Assembly: GCA_938015295.1 (NCBI GenBank)
Contig: CALLQB010000004.1
Location: forward strand, 122,081 to 186,080
Length of the DNA: 64,000 nt
Source: an uncultured Acidimicrobiales bacterium
GTDB lineage: Bacteria > Actinomycetota > Acidimicrobiia > Acidimicrobiales > SHLQ01
Direction: 5' to 3'
Both the position numbers and the translations under genes were made by a program. Shown here in pieces: positions 35,555-44,567 of this stretch (the first letter of the stretch is position 1; the number at the start of each line of letters is the position of its first letter). A model generated the notes under the pieces. That model had not been told where the DNA came from. It did not search any database and saw only the letters and a program-made list of their open reading frames with translations.

Positions 35555-38500
35555 CTACAGCTGCTGCTGCGAAGCGACGGCAAACCCGACGGTAATCTCG
35601 CCGCCCGCGACCGGGCCGCTTTGGGTGAACGCGTCAGCGGTCGGTGGGCCAAACACCACGGCGGTTGCCAGCACCTGATCAGCCACATACTGCTCGTGGG
35701 CTTGCACTGCTTCGATCACGGCATCTGGGCCATCGATAGAAAGTGAGATGCGGTCGCTGACGACGAGATCGGCTTCCTTGCGGGCGTTCTGGATAAACCG
35801 CACGGCGTCACGTGCGACGCCCTCCGCCTCAAGCTCGGCGGTGACGTCGGTGTCGAGGACTACTACTGCGCCGTTGTCGGGCAATGCGCCGGCGGTGACG
35901 TCGTCGGCCGATTCGAGACCCATCTCGTACTCACCGGGCTCGAGGGTGTAGTCGCCGACCGTGACGGTGCCATCGTCGTTCGCGTGCCACTGGCCAGACT
36001 TTGCGGCCTTGAACACTTCTTGCACCGCTCCGCCTAGTTTCGGGCCAAGAGCCTTACCGTCGGGGCGCAGCGAAAAGGTTGCGTGCGCACCGAGATCATC
36101 GCTGAACAGCACCGACTTGACGTTCACCTCGTCGGCAATGATGTCGGCAAACTGTTCGAGACCAGCAGTGTCGCTACCCGCAACCGTCAGGGTGCTGAGT
36201 GGTAGTCGTACGCGCAGGCCAGCTTCTTCGCGGAGGCGAAGCGCGGTGGAAACGACTTCGCGCACCCGGTCCATCGAGGCGACAAACTCGGCATCGTCGG
36301 GAAGTTCTGCAGCGTCGGGCCAGTCGGCAAGATGCACGCTTTCGCCTGCGACAAGACCTGAGTAGATCTCCTCGGTAACCAGCGGCAGGAAAGGCGCCGC
36401 GGTTCGCAGGAAGGTGGTCAGCACGGTATAGAGCGTGTTGTACGCCGCCTGCTTGTCGGCATCGGAGGTGTCGGTCGCCGGTGCCCAGAAGCGGTCGCGC
36501 GAACGCCGGATGTACCAGTTGTTCAGTGCATCGATGAACCCAAAGAGCTCGCTGGTCGCGCCGGGCAGGTCGTAGTTGTCCATCGCAGCGGTGGCGCCTT
36601 CGACCATCGTGCGGGTCTTGGCGAGGATGTAGCGGTCGAGAACCTGCGTCGAACTGGTGTCGAAGCTCGCCCGATACCCATCGATGTTCGCATACAACGT
36701 GAAGAACGCATACGCGTTCCAGATCGGCAACATCACCTGACGGGTGACGTCGTCGATGCTTTGGTCAGAGATGCGGGCATCGCCACCACGAACAATCGAG
36801 CTGCTCATGAAGTACCACCGAAGAGCATCCGCACCCTGTTTCGAAAAAATCTCCTCGGGTTCGGTGTAGTTGCGTAACTTCTTCGACAACTTTTGTCCGT
36901 CGTCGGCCAGCAGGATGCCGTGGCAGATCACATTTTGGAACGCCGGCTTGTCGAACAATGCCCCCGCAAGGACATGCAAGGTATAGAACCAACCGCGGGT
37001 TTGATTGATGTACTCGACGATGAAGTCGGCCGGGTAGTGCTCCTCAAACCAGTCTTTGTTCTCGAAGGGGTAGTGCACCTGGGCAAAAGGCATCGAACCT
37101 GACTCGAACCAGCAGTCGAGTACCTCGGGTACCCGTCGCATCATCGACTGACCGCTCGGGTCATCGGGATTCGGGCGGACGAGTTCGTCGATGTAGGGAC
37201 GGTGAAGGTTGGTGGGTCGTACACCAAAGTCGGCTTCGAGTTCGTCGAGGCTGCCGTAGACGTCGATGCGCGGGAACTCGGGATTGTCGCTGCGCCACAC
37301 GGGGATGGGTGAACCCCAGAACCGGTTTCGGCTGATCGACCAGTCGCGGGCGCCCTCAAGCCACTTGCCGAAGCGGCCATCGCGGACGTTGTCGGGCACC
37401 CAGTTGATGTCTTGGTTGAGTTCGACGAGACGGTCGCGGATGTCGGTGACCTTGACGTACCAGCTAGGCAACGCCCGGTAGATGATCGGCTCGTCGGTTC
37501 GCCAGCAATGGGGGTAGTTGTGGACATAACTGTCGTCGCTAAAGATCCGGTTCACCCCGTTGTCGTCCTTGAGAAATTTGATGATCTCGGGGTTGGCCAC
37601 AAAGACGTTTTGGCCGGCGAAGTCGGTGATCTCGTCGGTAAAACGACCCTGATCGTTCACCGGCACCACCATGCCCATGCCGTTTTGTTCGGCGATGCGC
37701 TGATCGTCTTCGCCAAAGCCTGGTGCGGTGTGCACGATGCCGCTGCCCTCGGCGGTGTCGACAAAGTCGCCTGCCATCACCCGGAATGCATTGAGGTCGT
37801 CGCGGTGCGCAAAGTAGGGAAGCAGGGGGGTGTACGTGCGGTCGACCAGGTCGGCGCCCTTCACGGTGCCGTGTTGGGTCGCATTCTCGAGCTGTTTTTC
37901 GTACGTGCCGAGCGTTGCTTCGCCCAGAACATAAAACTCGTCGTCGAGTTTCATAACGGCGTAGTCGATGTCGGGTCCGACGATCAGGCCGAGGTTCGAC
38001 GGGAGTGTCCATGGCGTGGTTGTCCATGCCAGCATTTTCATCGGACCGGGGTCGCCGGGCGCTGGCGTGAGATCGAACGCGACGGTGACCGCTCGGTCTT
38101 GGCGCGGGCGGGTGGCATCGTCGAGCCGGATCTCGAAGTTGCTGAGAGGCGTCTCGGCGGCCCAGGAGTAGGGCATGACGCGGTTTGCCTCATAGAGCAG
38201 GCCTTTATCCCAGAGCTGTTTGAATGCCCAGATCACCGACTCCATGTAGTCGGGATCCATAGTTTTGTAGTCGTTCTCGAAGTCGACCCAACGCGCCTGT
38301 CGGGTGACCGTTTGTTCCCACTCCTCGGTGAAGCGTTGCACCGAGGTGCGGCAGGCGTCGTTGAATTCCTCTATGCCATATTCGGTGATGGCAACCCGAC
38401 CCGATACCCCTAGCTGCTTTTCGGTTTCCATCTCGGCGGGAAGCCCGTGGCAATCCCAGCCGAACCGGCGGTCGACACGTTTTCCGCGCATCGTCTGATA

Positions 38501-38728
38501 GCGAGGTACGACATCTTTGACATAGCCGGTGAGCAGATGTCCGTGGTGGGGGAGTCCGTTCGCAAACGGCGGACCGTCATAGAAGACAAATTCGTTGTCG
38601 GGCGAGCGTTGCTCGATCGACGCGGCAAACGTCTTGTCAGTTGCCCAGCGGTCGAGAATTCGCTTTTCGATGGCCGGAAAGTCGGCTTTCTCGACGTGTG
38701 GGTACGGTCCGTCTGCAGCGGTGGTCAT
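35555..38728 (-). CDS. ileS: Isoleucyl-tRNA synthetase, type 2-like
   Basis: Charges tRNA-Ile with isoleucine (1057 aa). The class I HIGH motif appears as PHHGH at residues 60-64, and KMSKS appears as KLSKK at about 612-616 (DDGQKLSKKLRNYTEP). An editing (CP1) domain lies between them, and an anticodon-binding domain follows. The C-terminal extension has no obvious zinc-finger Cys cluster, and the KLSKxLxNY form resembles the eukaryote-like type 2 enzymes. Type 2 IleRS are generally insensitive to mupirocin; that is family knowledge, not shown here. Start ATG 38728 is 50 bases downstream of a small acidic gene on the same strand. Confidence 0.96.
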   Translation of the reverse strand: MTTAADGPYPHVEKADFPAIEKRILDRWATDKTFAASIEQRSPDNEFVFYDGPPFANGLPHHGHLLTGYVKDVVPRYQTMRGKRVDRRFGWDCHGLPAEMETEKQLGVSGRVAITEYGIEEFNDACRTSVQRFTEEWEQTVTRQARWVDFENDYKTMDPDYMESVIWAFKQLWDKGLLYEANRVMPYSWAAETPLSNFEIRLDDATRPRQDRAVTVAFDLTPAPGDPGPMKMLAWTTTPWTLPSNLGLIVGPDIDYAVMKLDDEFYVLGEATLGTYEKQLENATQHGTVKGADLVDRTYTPLLPYFAHRDDLNAFRVMAGDFVDTAEGSGIVHTAPGFGEDDQRIAEQNGMGMVVPVNDQGRFTDEITDFAGQNVFVANPEIIKFLKDDNGVNRIFSDDSYVHNYPHCWRTDEPIIYRALPSWYVKVTDIRDRLVELNQDINWVPDNVRDGRFGKWLEGARDWSISRNRFWGSPIPVWRSDNPEFPRIDVYGSLDELEADFGVRPTNLHRPYIDELVRPNPDDPSGQSMMRRVPEVLDCWFESGSMPFAQVHYPFENKDWFEEHYPADFIVEYINQTRGWFYTLHVLAGALFDKPAFQNVICHGILLADDGQKLSKKLRNYTEPEEIFSKQGADALRWYFMSSSIVRGGDARISDQSIDDVTRQVMLPIWNAYAFFTLYANIDGYRASFDTSSTQVLDRYILAKTRTMVEGATAAMDNYDLPGATSELFGFIDALNNWYIRRSRDRFWAPATDTSDADKQAAYNTLYTVLTTFLRTAAPFLPLVTEEIYSGLVAGESVHLADWPDAAELPDDAEFVASMDRVREVVSTALRLREEAGLRVRLPLSTLTVAGSDTAGLEQFADIIADEVNVKSVLFSDDLGAHATFSLRPDGKALGPKLGGAVQEVFKAAKSGQWHANDDGTVTVGDYTLEPGEYEMGLESADDVTAGALPDNGAVVVLDTDVTAELEAEGVARDAVRFIQNARKEADLVVSDRISLSIDGPDAVIEAVQAHEQYVADQVLATAVVFGPPTADAFTQSGPVAGGEITVGFAVASQQQL

Positions 38729-38778
38729 AGCCCATCAGGCTATCGTCGCATTTACGATCCGGATTCGTTGGGCGCTGG

Positions 38779-39069
38779 TCACCCTGTGTTCGGTGACCCG
38801 GTGTTTGGTGACCCGGTGTTCGGTGACCCGGTGTTCGGTGACGCTGTGTTTGGTGACCGGTTTGCGTCGTCGGTCAGGTCTGCGACCTCATCGGTTAGAT
38901 CCCACGGCGTGTCGCTATCGAGCGCAGCCTCGATCATCACGTCGGCGGCGAGTTGGGCTCGCAGTGCGTCGTGGTCAGCGTTGAGGCCACATTCCCGCCA
39001 GCGGTCGCGAATCGCAGCACTTAATGCGTCGGCGATGTCGACAAGTTCTTCTGAGGTGTGGTCTGGCAC
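38779..39069 (-). CDS. Small acidic protein with C-terminal SPNTG pentapeptide repeats
   Basis: A 96-aa protein of unknown function, directly upstream of ileS. The N-terminal 70 residues look like a real helical domain (EELVDIADALSAAIRDRWRE) and are strongly acidic. The C-terminus is SPNTA followed by four SPNTG pentapeptides and ends the protein, encoded by the 15-bp array. GTG 39069 is preceded by GGGAG five bases upstream, which supports expression. Probably in one transcript with ileS. No homologous family was recognised. Confidence 0.7.
   Translation of the reverse strand: MPDHTSEELVDIADALSAAIRDRWRECGLNADHDALRAQLAADVMIEAALDSDTPWDLTDEVADLTDDANRSPNTASPNTGSPNTGSPNTGSPNTG
38786..38860. repeat. 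Five-unit 15-bp tandem array (GTGTTCGGTGACCCG)
   Basis: Units at 38786-38800, 38801-38815, 38816-38830, 38831-38845 and 38846-38860, with one to three differences each. On the minus strand the units are in frame and encode SPNTG repeats at the end of the small protein upstream of ileS. Confidence 0.92.
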
Positions 39070-39268
39070 GTTTCTCCCGCCAAGGTGGTCCGGGCTTTGC
39101 CCCGGAAAAGGCCCCTGAATATCAGCCGTCCCGCAGTCCTTTCAGGATACTTTCGTATCGTAACGCAATCTTGCACAGAGTGGGCACTAGTTTCTCGAAT
39201 CGGTGCACAACGAGTGAACCGGGTGAAGCGTCGCTCCGCTTCGTTCGGTGTAGTGCCAAGATGGCATC

Positions 39269-39961
39269 GTGACGACCTATGACGCCCGAGTGATCCCGAT
39301 TCGACCAGCGGCGACGGTGATTGTGGTCCGCGATTTCGACACAACGTCGGTCGGCGGTCTTGAAGTTCTGTTGTGCCGGCGACGCCGAGCGTCGGAGTTT
39401 GTCTCGAACATGCAGGTATTTCCTGGAGGAGGTATCGACGACGACGAAGTGCAAGCTCCACAACTTCCCACCTTTCCGTACCCGGGCGGCCCCTCGCTTG
39501 AAGCAGCGCAACGTGCGGCGGTGCGTGAAGCCCACGAGGAAACGGGCCTCGACCTAGGTGACCCGTCACGGCTGCCGATCATTGGTCGGTGGATAACCCC
39601 TGCGCTGGCTCCTCGCAGGTACGACACCCTCTTCTTTCTTGCCGCTCTTCCCGAGGGGCAGCAGCCGGTACCCGACGGCACCGAGGTCATCGAGTGTTCC
39701 TGGTGGTCTCCGTGGGACGCAGTGGATGCGTGGGAAAACGGCGAGCTTGAGTTCGTCACGCCCACGCTGCGCTTCTTGATGTCGTTGCAGAATTTTCGGT
39801 CGGCTGACGCAGCGTTGCAGGCGGCCGAGCAGAGTTCGGTGCCCGGAACTCGAGTCCGGGTCGACGACGAAACGGGCTGGCCGTGGTTGCCAGCCGACGA
39901 GGCGTTCTGGACCGGCGATCTTCGGCGGGCGTGGGGATGGGTGGGCTTGCCGGTAGGGTGA
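39269..39961 (+). CDS. NUDIX hydrolase
   Basis: A 230-aa NUDIX-superfamily pyrophosphohydrolase. The NUDIX box is split by an insertion: PGGGIDDDE at about residues 49-57 and AAVREAHEETGLDLG at about 75-89, with the metal-binding REAHEETG. This arrangement resembles CoA or acyl-CoA pyrophosphatases of the NUDT7/19 kind, with a C-terminal helical part. GTG 39269 is chosen because it directly precedes the first conserved strand. Divergent from the small acidic gene; about 200 bases between them carry both promoters but no visible element. Substrate unproven. Confidence 0.86.
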   Translation: MTTYDARVIPIRPAATVIVVRDFDTTSVGGLEVLLCRRRRASEFVSNMQVFPGGGIDDDEVQAPQLPTFPYPGGPSLEAAQRAAVREAHEETGLDLGDPSRLPIIGRWITPALAPRRYDTLFFLAALPEGQQPVPDGTEVIECSWWSPWDAVDAWENGELEFVTPTLRFLMSLQNFRSADAALQAAEQSSVPGTRVRVDDETGWPWLPADEAFWTGDLRRAWGWVGLPVG

Positions 39962-40011
39962 CCTGCGCATAAGGGCCATTCGGGCGGCCGACCTCCTTGG
40001 GGGAGTGCACT

Positions 40012-40401
40012 ATGGGACAGCTCCATCGGCTGTTTAGTAAGTCGAGCCCGGAACACCAGTCCGAACTTGTTGAATCGATTGCCGCAATGATTGGCGTCGA
40101 CGGCCTTGGCGGTCTGATTCTTCGTTTCGCGGCCAGCGGTATGGGTCCGCAGGTCGAGTCGTGGATTCAACCAGGACCAAACATGCGGCTCACACCCCGC
40201 CAGGTGCGAATGGTCGTGGGTAGCGACGAGATCGATCGAATTTCGATCGGTGGCAACCTAACGCCTCGGCAGGCCGAACAGGGGCTGGCACTTCTTTTAC
40301 CTCGCGCCATCGATCGATTGACGCCAGATGGCACCGTGCCACCGTCGGCCAACATTCGGCGTTCGCTTGGCCGACTCGACGGGCTTCTACAGGCCAGTTG
40401 A
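40012..40401 (+). CDS. YidB/DUF937 family protein
   Basis: A 129-aa cytosolic protein. It follows the YidB pattern: a Gly-rich start (GVDGLGGLILRFAASG), the motif VESWIQPGPNMRLTPRQV where related proteins have VQSWVGTGPNxPIS, and LLPRAIDRLTPDGTVP near the C-terminus. The role is unknown. ATG 40012 has GGGGGAG upstream. The last 15 bases overlap the end of the convergent flippase gene. Confidence 0.83.
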   Translation: MGQLHRLFSKSSPEHQSELVESIAAMIGVDGLGGLILRFAASGMGPQVESWIQPGPNMRLTPRQVRMVVGSDEIDRISIGGNLTPRQAEQGLALLLPRAIDRLTPDGTVPPSANIRRSLGRLDGLLQAS

Positions 40402-41685
40402 GGTCCTGCTTGGGGCCTCTACTGCTCGACCACGGCGAACGCCGAAGAGCAGCAGGCCGAGAAAGACGAGTTCGCTCAGGTACGTGGCCGCCACCGCTCC
40501 CTTCCAGCTGTAGCTGGGAATCAGTGCGATGTTGAGGGCAACATTGAGCCCCGCGGTGAAAAACTGTGCCTTGCTGCGGTAGGCCTGTCGCCCTGATCCG
40601 CTCAGCACATCAGCGGTATTGATCTCGAGTCCGCGCACAAGCGGGTAGATCGCCATCGCCAGGACCACCGGCACCACCCCATCGAATTCGTCGCCAAGAA
40701 TGAATCCGGCGATGGGGCTGAACAGCACCGCAATCAGCGCCCCGCCGAGTGTTGCGGTTACAACACGACGGCGGAGTTCGCGGCTGTAGCTGTACGCGGC
40801 TTCGATGCCGTTAGCCCCTCGCCTGAAGAATTCCGGATACGCCGCAGCGAAGATCGAGTTGGCTGGCAGCAGCGAGTATTGGATGAGTCGAACGCCAGCG
40901 CCGTACAGGCCCGCTTCCTTGTCGAACCCGGCCGACAGCAACATGGTCTGGTCTACGTTGGTCTGCACGGTTTGCGCAGCGTCACCTAGCGCGAAGCGCG
41001 AACCTTCTTTTGCCGCCGGACGAAGGTCTCCCCATGCCAGCCGGGGGGACCCGTGCGCGCGGGCCAGGGCGAAACCACTCGCGAGTGAGGTGAACAAGAT
41101 GGAGGCAAACATCGCAAGTGCCAAGGTGCGCAGACTCGAACCGCCAAGCAGCCAGTAGGCCAAGGCGATGACGGCTCGGGCTCCCGAGTCGGCGATGTGG
41201 GTTGCCGCCATCTGCGGATACCTGTCGAGGGCGGCGTACGCCCGTGCATGGTTATGCATCATGCCGGTCGAGAGAAACTCGACGCCGCCGAACAGGGCGA
41301 TGGTGGCGAGATCGCGGCCGGGAAGAATGAGCGTTCCTGCCGCAACGGTTGCGATATAGAGGACTGCCCCTGTCGTGAACGTGGTGCCAAGGGTCGTGCC
41401 CCATGCGTGACGGAGCTCGCCAGGGTTCCGGGCCACCCGCTTGGTCATGACTTCGCCTACGCCAAGCGAGGCGAGCGGCGCTAGGAGGCCAACGTAGGCG
41501 ACGATGCCGATATAGACGCCGTACCCGGCGGTGCCCAACGATCGGGCGATGCCGACGATGGTCACCGCCGCCAAAAGTGCACGGCCAGCGAAGCCAACCA
41601 GACTCCAAGACGACCGCCAACGCTCGGGTGATCCGCCGTTGATCAAGACACTGAACTTGTCGCGGGCATCGTTGATGACGCTCAT
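40387..41685 (-). CDS. Polysaccharide/oligosaccharide flippase family membrane protein
   Basis: A 432-aa polytopic membrane protein of the Wzx/MATE-like (MOP) superfamily. Hydrophobic helices are spread throughout, with the paired-helix pattern and a LLAPLASLGVGEVMTKRVAR segment typical of PST-type flippases. It would move lipid-linked sugars across the membrane. No glycosyltransferase genes are nearby, so the pathway is not defined. It follows the HupE-like gene on the same strand with a 75-base gap and overlaps the yidB-like gene at its end. Confidence 0.82.
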   Translation of the reverse strand: MSVINDARDKFSVLINGGSPERWRSSWSLVGFAGRALLAAVTIVGIARSLGTAGYGVYIGIVAYVGLLAPLASLGVGEVMTKRVARNPGELRHAWGTTLGTTFTTGAVLYIATVAAGTLILPGRDLATIALFGGVEFLSTGMMHNHARAYAALDRYPQMAATHIADSGARAVIALAYWLLGGSSLRTLALAMFASILFTSLASGFALARAHGSPRLAWGDLRPAAKEGSRFALGDAAQTVQTNVDQTMLLSAGFDKEAGLYGAGVRLIQYSLLPANSIFAAAYPEFFRRGANGIEAAYSYSRELRRRVVTATLGGALIAVLFSPIAGFILGDEFDGVVPVVLAMAIYPLVRGLEINTADVLSGSGRQAYRSKAQFFTAGLNVALNIALIPSYSWKGAVAATYLSELVFLGLLLFGVRRGRAVEAPSRTSTGL

Positions 41686-41760
41686 GATGATCGCTGCGAA
41701 GGGGGAGGTGTCATCGGCGGCTAAGCCTAGAGCTTCCTGTCGAAGAGCGGCGGCCCCTCG

Positions 41761-43176
41761 TTAGACGAGTACTGGCTCCTTTGGTTCCTCGGCATCGTCG
41801 GCGGTGTGGAGCAATGCGCCCCGGTCAGCCTCGCGCTTCTGCCAGAAGTACGCACCGATTGCGGCTAGCGCCAACGGAGCAAGCACTCGGGGGAATCGCA
41901 GCGCCTTGTCGACTATGTCGCCGAGTCCTGTCTCAACATCGAAGGCCCGTTCGATAAACCAGTTGGTAGCGATCACTGCCATCAGGATCGAACCCCAGCG
42001 AATGATGTGTTGGTACAAAGCCGTGCGTCGCAGCATGAACAAGATGGGGAAGACCAGCGCGATAATGACTACTTGGCCGAGCTCGACACCAATGTTGAAG
42101 CCGAGAAGCGACCAGACCTTGCGGCCACGATCAAGGCCGAGGTCCTCAAGTAGACCGGCAAAGCCGAGGCCGTGGAACAGCCCGAACCCGAACGCAATGA
42201 GCCATTCTTTCTCGCGAAAGACGGGCCGAAGGTTGTGAAGCGCTGCCGCGACAATCGATACGGCGATAAGGGCTTCGACCGGTCGCGATGGAAGCTCGAA
42301 CAGACCCAGGCCAGCGAGGGTGAGCGTGATCGAGTGGGCGATCGTGAACATCGTCGCAATCTTCATCACCTTCCAGAAACTTGATCGGAAGTCCTCTGCT
42401 GGACGCCAACCGCTTTCGCCCGGTTTCGCTGTAGTGCCCGCTGCTCGAAAGACCAGCACGGAAGGCAGCAGAAGCACGAGGACAAAGAGGATATGGTCGG
42501 TGCCGATCTCGATGTGTTCGATGCCGAGTTCGATGGTGCCCCAAAGCCCAGCGAAGAACGAGGGCTCGTCGAGGGTTACTTGCTGGAACGAGTCTCCGGC
42601 TTCAAAGATCTTCAGGTAGTTGGCCTCGTTGTTAAAGATGCCGCCGTCCCAATAGCTCTCGATGAGAACGAATGCCTTGTTGTCGGGAAGTTCGTCGAAG
42701 AACACATCGAGCTCAACGTCCCATGCTCGCGGAATTTCGTCGAAGGTCTCATCGATGGTGAATCGAAGCATGCCGAACGTGCCTGCTTCGGTGTCGAGGA
42801 GCTCGATGTCGGTAAACGTGTAATCCCATTGGTCACCACCCTCGCTCATCGTCAGATGGGGCCGTGCGAACGACTCGAGCGCGGCCTGGTGTTCTTTCAG
42901 CCCCGCGGCTGCTGCCTCGCCCTCCTCGGCGATTCCGAGTCCGAGGACCTCGTTGATGTCGTCGATGCGAAGCTCGAGCCTGCCCTCGATCGAATCTTGG
43001 TCAACGTTGAAGTAGAGGTAGCTCTGTTTAATGGCGTGCGCTTTTGCAGGTGGCGCTAGCAACACAAAAACCGTCAGCGCCGCTGCCAGTGCGGCAACAA
43101 GCCGAAGAAGCAGGGGCCGAGGTGGGGTCGAGCTGTTCGTTGGTGAACTGGACTGTATTGGCAAGCTGATGTTCAT
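41761..43176 (-). CDS. HupE/UreJ_2 family membrane protein
   Basis: A 471-aa membrane protein with a signal-like N-terminus, an extracytoplasmic domain of about 190 residues starting HAIKQSYLYFNVDQDSIEGR, and a C-terminal HupE/UreJ_2 region with several helices. The latter contains GIEHIEIGTDHILFVLVLLL, HSITLTLAGLG and FGFGLFHGLGFAGLL, with conserved His that in relatives bind or transport a metal such as nickel. No urease or hydrogenase genes are in the window. It starts at ATG 43176, 35 bases past the acyl-CoA-dehydrogenase-like gene on the same strand. The transported species is unknown. Confidence 0.85.
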   Translation of the reverse strand: MNISLPIQSSSPTNSSTPPRPLLLRLVAALAAALTVFVLLAPPAKAHAIKQSYLYFNVDQDSIEGRLELRIDDINEVLGLGIAEEGEAAAAGLKEHQAALESFARPHLTMSEGGDQWDYTFTDIELLDTEAGTFGMLRFTIDETFDEIPRAWDVELDVFFDELPDNKAFVLIESYWDGGIFNNEANYLKIFEAGDSFQQVTLDEPSFFAGLWGTIELGIEHIEIGTDHILFVLVLLLPSVLVFRAAGTTAKPGESGWRPAEDFRSSFWKVMKIATMFTIAHSITLTLAGLGLFELPSRPVEALIAVSIVAAALHNLRPVFREKEWLIAFGFGLFHGLGFAGLLEDLGLDRGRKVWSLLGFNIGVELGQVVIIALVFPILFMLRRTALYQHIIRWGSILMAVIATNWFIERAFDVETGLGDIVDKALRFPRVLAPLALAAIGAYFWQKREADRGALLHTADDAEEPKEPVLV

Positions 43177-43211
43177 TGGTTCCGCTGGTTGGTTGGTTGA
43201 TTCGTTGGTTA

Positions 43212-44444
43212 TTACAACAGCCCGAGCATGCGGGCGACGATGTTTCGTTGGATATCGGAGGTGCCGCCGTAGATGACGCCACCGGCGACGTCGCGAAGAT
43301 TGCGTTCGACACCAAACTCGGTGACATAACCCCGCGCGCCATGGGTGAGGATTGCGTCGACCGACGACGCGATCGATGCTTCGCTCGCCTGGATCTTTGC
43401 TAGAGCAGCCGCCTCCATTGAGGGCCGCCCCGACTCGGCGAGCGCCGCTGCTTTGTAGAGCAGCATGCGACTGCTTTCGTGTCTGAGTTTCATGTCGGCG
43501 AGTCGATGGCTCACCGCTTGAAAATCACCGATTGGTTTGCCGAACTGTTGCCGCTCGCGCGCATACGCAACGGCCGTGTCGAGTTGCCGCTCCATGGCGC
43601 CGATTTGACCAGCCAACACGAAGGCTCGCTCAGCTTCCATTGCGCTAGAGAAAATCGATGCGCCAGAACCTTCCGGTCCAATGCGTTGCGATGCGGCGAC
43701 TGTGCAGTTGTCGAACATGAGGTCGGCGAACGGTGTGGTGCGCAGACCCATCTTTGGGCGGTTCTCCGAAACGGTGAGGCCGGGGGTGTCAGCATCGACG
43801 AGAAAGGCGGTCACGCCCCAGGATCCGAGCGCTGGGTCTTTGGTGGCGAACACGATGAACACATCGGCTTCGGGCGCCATTGTGACGTAGGCCTTGGTGC
43901 CGTTGATCGTGTAGCTGTCGTCGTTTGCGGTGTAGGTGGTGCCCATCGTGAACGAATCTGACCCGCTGTCTGGTTCGGTGATGGTAAAGGCGCCTTGGAG
44001 TCGGCCGTCGACAAGCGCGGGTAGGTAGGTCGCCTTCTGCTCGTCGGTGCCGAAACGTTCGACGATGGGTTGCATCGTCCAGCCTTGGCAGGCCAACGCG
44101 AATACCAGACCAGCGTCAGGGCACGCGTAGCCGATGCCTTCGTACCAAAGGAGGCCGGTGACCACGTCGGCGCCTAGTCCGCCGTATGCCGGATCGACCA
44201 TCAGGCCGAGCACGCCCTTGTCGACCGCCGCCTGCCATCCGTCGTGCCAAAACTCGCATCGCTCATCGCGCCCGTCGAGATCGGTGGGCGCGAGTTCTCG
44301 GTGCGCCCAGTCGACAACACTGGCTTTGATGGGGTGGTGGAGGTCGATCATCGCAGCGAGCGCGGTCGGTGGCGTTGTGGCCGAAGGGTCTTTGGCCGCC
44401 GAGTCGGCGGGAAGATTATCGAAGTCAGTCACCATTGCCTGCAT
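43212..44444 (-). CDS. Acyl-CoA dehydrogenase family protein, possible aminoacyl-PCP dehydrogenase
   Basis: A 410-aa FAD-dependent dehydrogenase. Seen: ITEPDSGSDSF (substrate/FAD loop), RQQFGKPIGDFQAVSHRLAD, GGVIYGGTSDIQRNIVARML. The position that carries the catalytic Glu in MCAD-type enzymes (YEGT) is Gly, as in isovaleryl-CoA and long-chain types that use a Glu elsewhere; AERAFVLAGQ offers a candidate. The gene is divergent from a free-standing adenylation protein and PCP across 123 bases holding a nested dyad. The A/PCP/dehydrogenase trio recalls prolyl-PCP dehydrogenation in pyrrole biosynthesis. It may oxidise the starter unit, but a role in fatty-acid metabolism is not excluded. ATG 44444 chosen; 44435 also possible. 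Confidence 0.85.
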   Translation of the reverse strand: MQAMVTDFDNLPADSAAKDPSATTPPTALAAMIDLHHPIKASVVDWAHRELAPTDLDGRDERCEFWHDGWQAAVDKGVLGLMVDPAYGGLGADVVTGLLWYEGIGYACPDAGLVFALACQGWTMQPIVERFGTDEQKATYLPALVDGRLQGAFTITEPDSGSDSFTMGTTYTANDDSYTINGTKAYVTMAPEADVFIVFATKDPALGSWGVTAFLVDADTPGLTVSENRPKMGLRTTPFADLMFDNCTVAASQRIGPEGSGASIFSSAMEAERAFVLAGQIGAMERQLDTAVAYARERQQFGKPIGDFQAVSHRLADMKLRHESSRMLLYKAAALAESGRPSMEAAALAKIQASEASIASSVDAILTHGARGYVTEFGVERNLRDVAGGVIYGGTSDIQRNIVARMLGLL

Positions 44445-44457
44445 CCATTTCGTGAGT

Positions 44458-44551
44458 CCTGACGTAGGACCGAGCAAGTGCGTATGAGCCGATAGCAATG
44501 AAAATCCACCAAACGGCACATTGGGCACTTGTTTGACCACTCTACGTGAGG
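44458..44551. promoter_or_regulatory. Nested inverted repeats in the divergent ACAD/NRPS promoter
   Basis: CCTGACGTAG (44458-44467) pairs with CTACGTGAGG (44542-44551) with one mismatch. Inside it, CAAGTGC (44475-44481) pairs perfectly with GCACTTG (44525-44531). Both pairs are centred near 44504, the midpoint of the gap between the two divergent start codons. This suggests a regulator site shared by both transcription units. Confidence 0.5.
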
Positions 44552-44567
44552 ATACGGTGGTGTTTCA

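Noticed and set aside
38786..38860. Possible CRISPR array
   Set aside because: The 15-bp units are contiguous with no spacers. The same is true of the arrays at 6213, 23952, 28581 and 63159. No cas genes are present.
41761..43176. HupE/UreJ-like gene as evidence for hydrogenase or urease
   Set aside because: No hydrogenase or urease structural or accessory genes are in the window; the family is broad.
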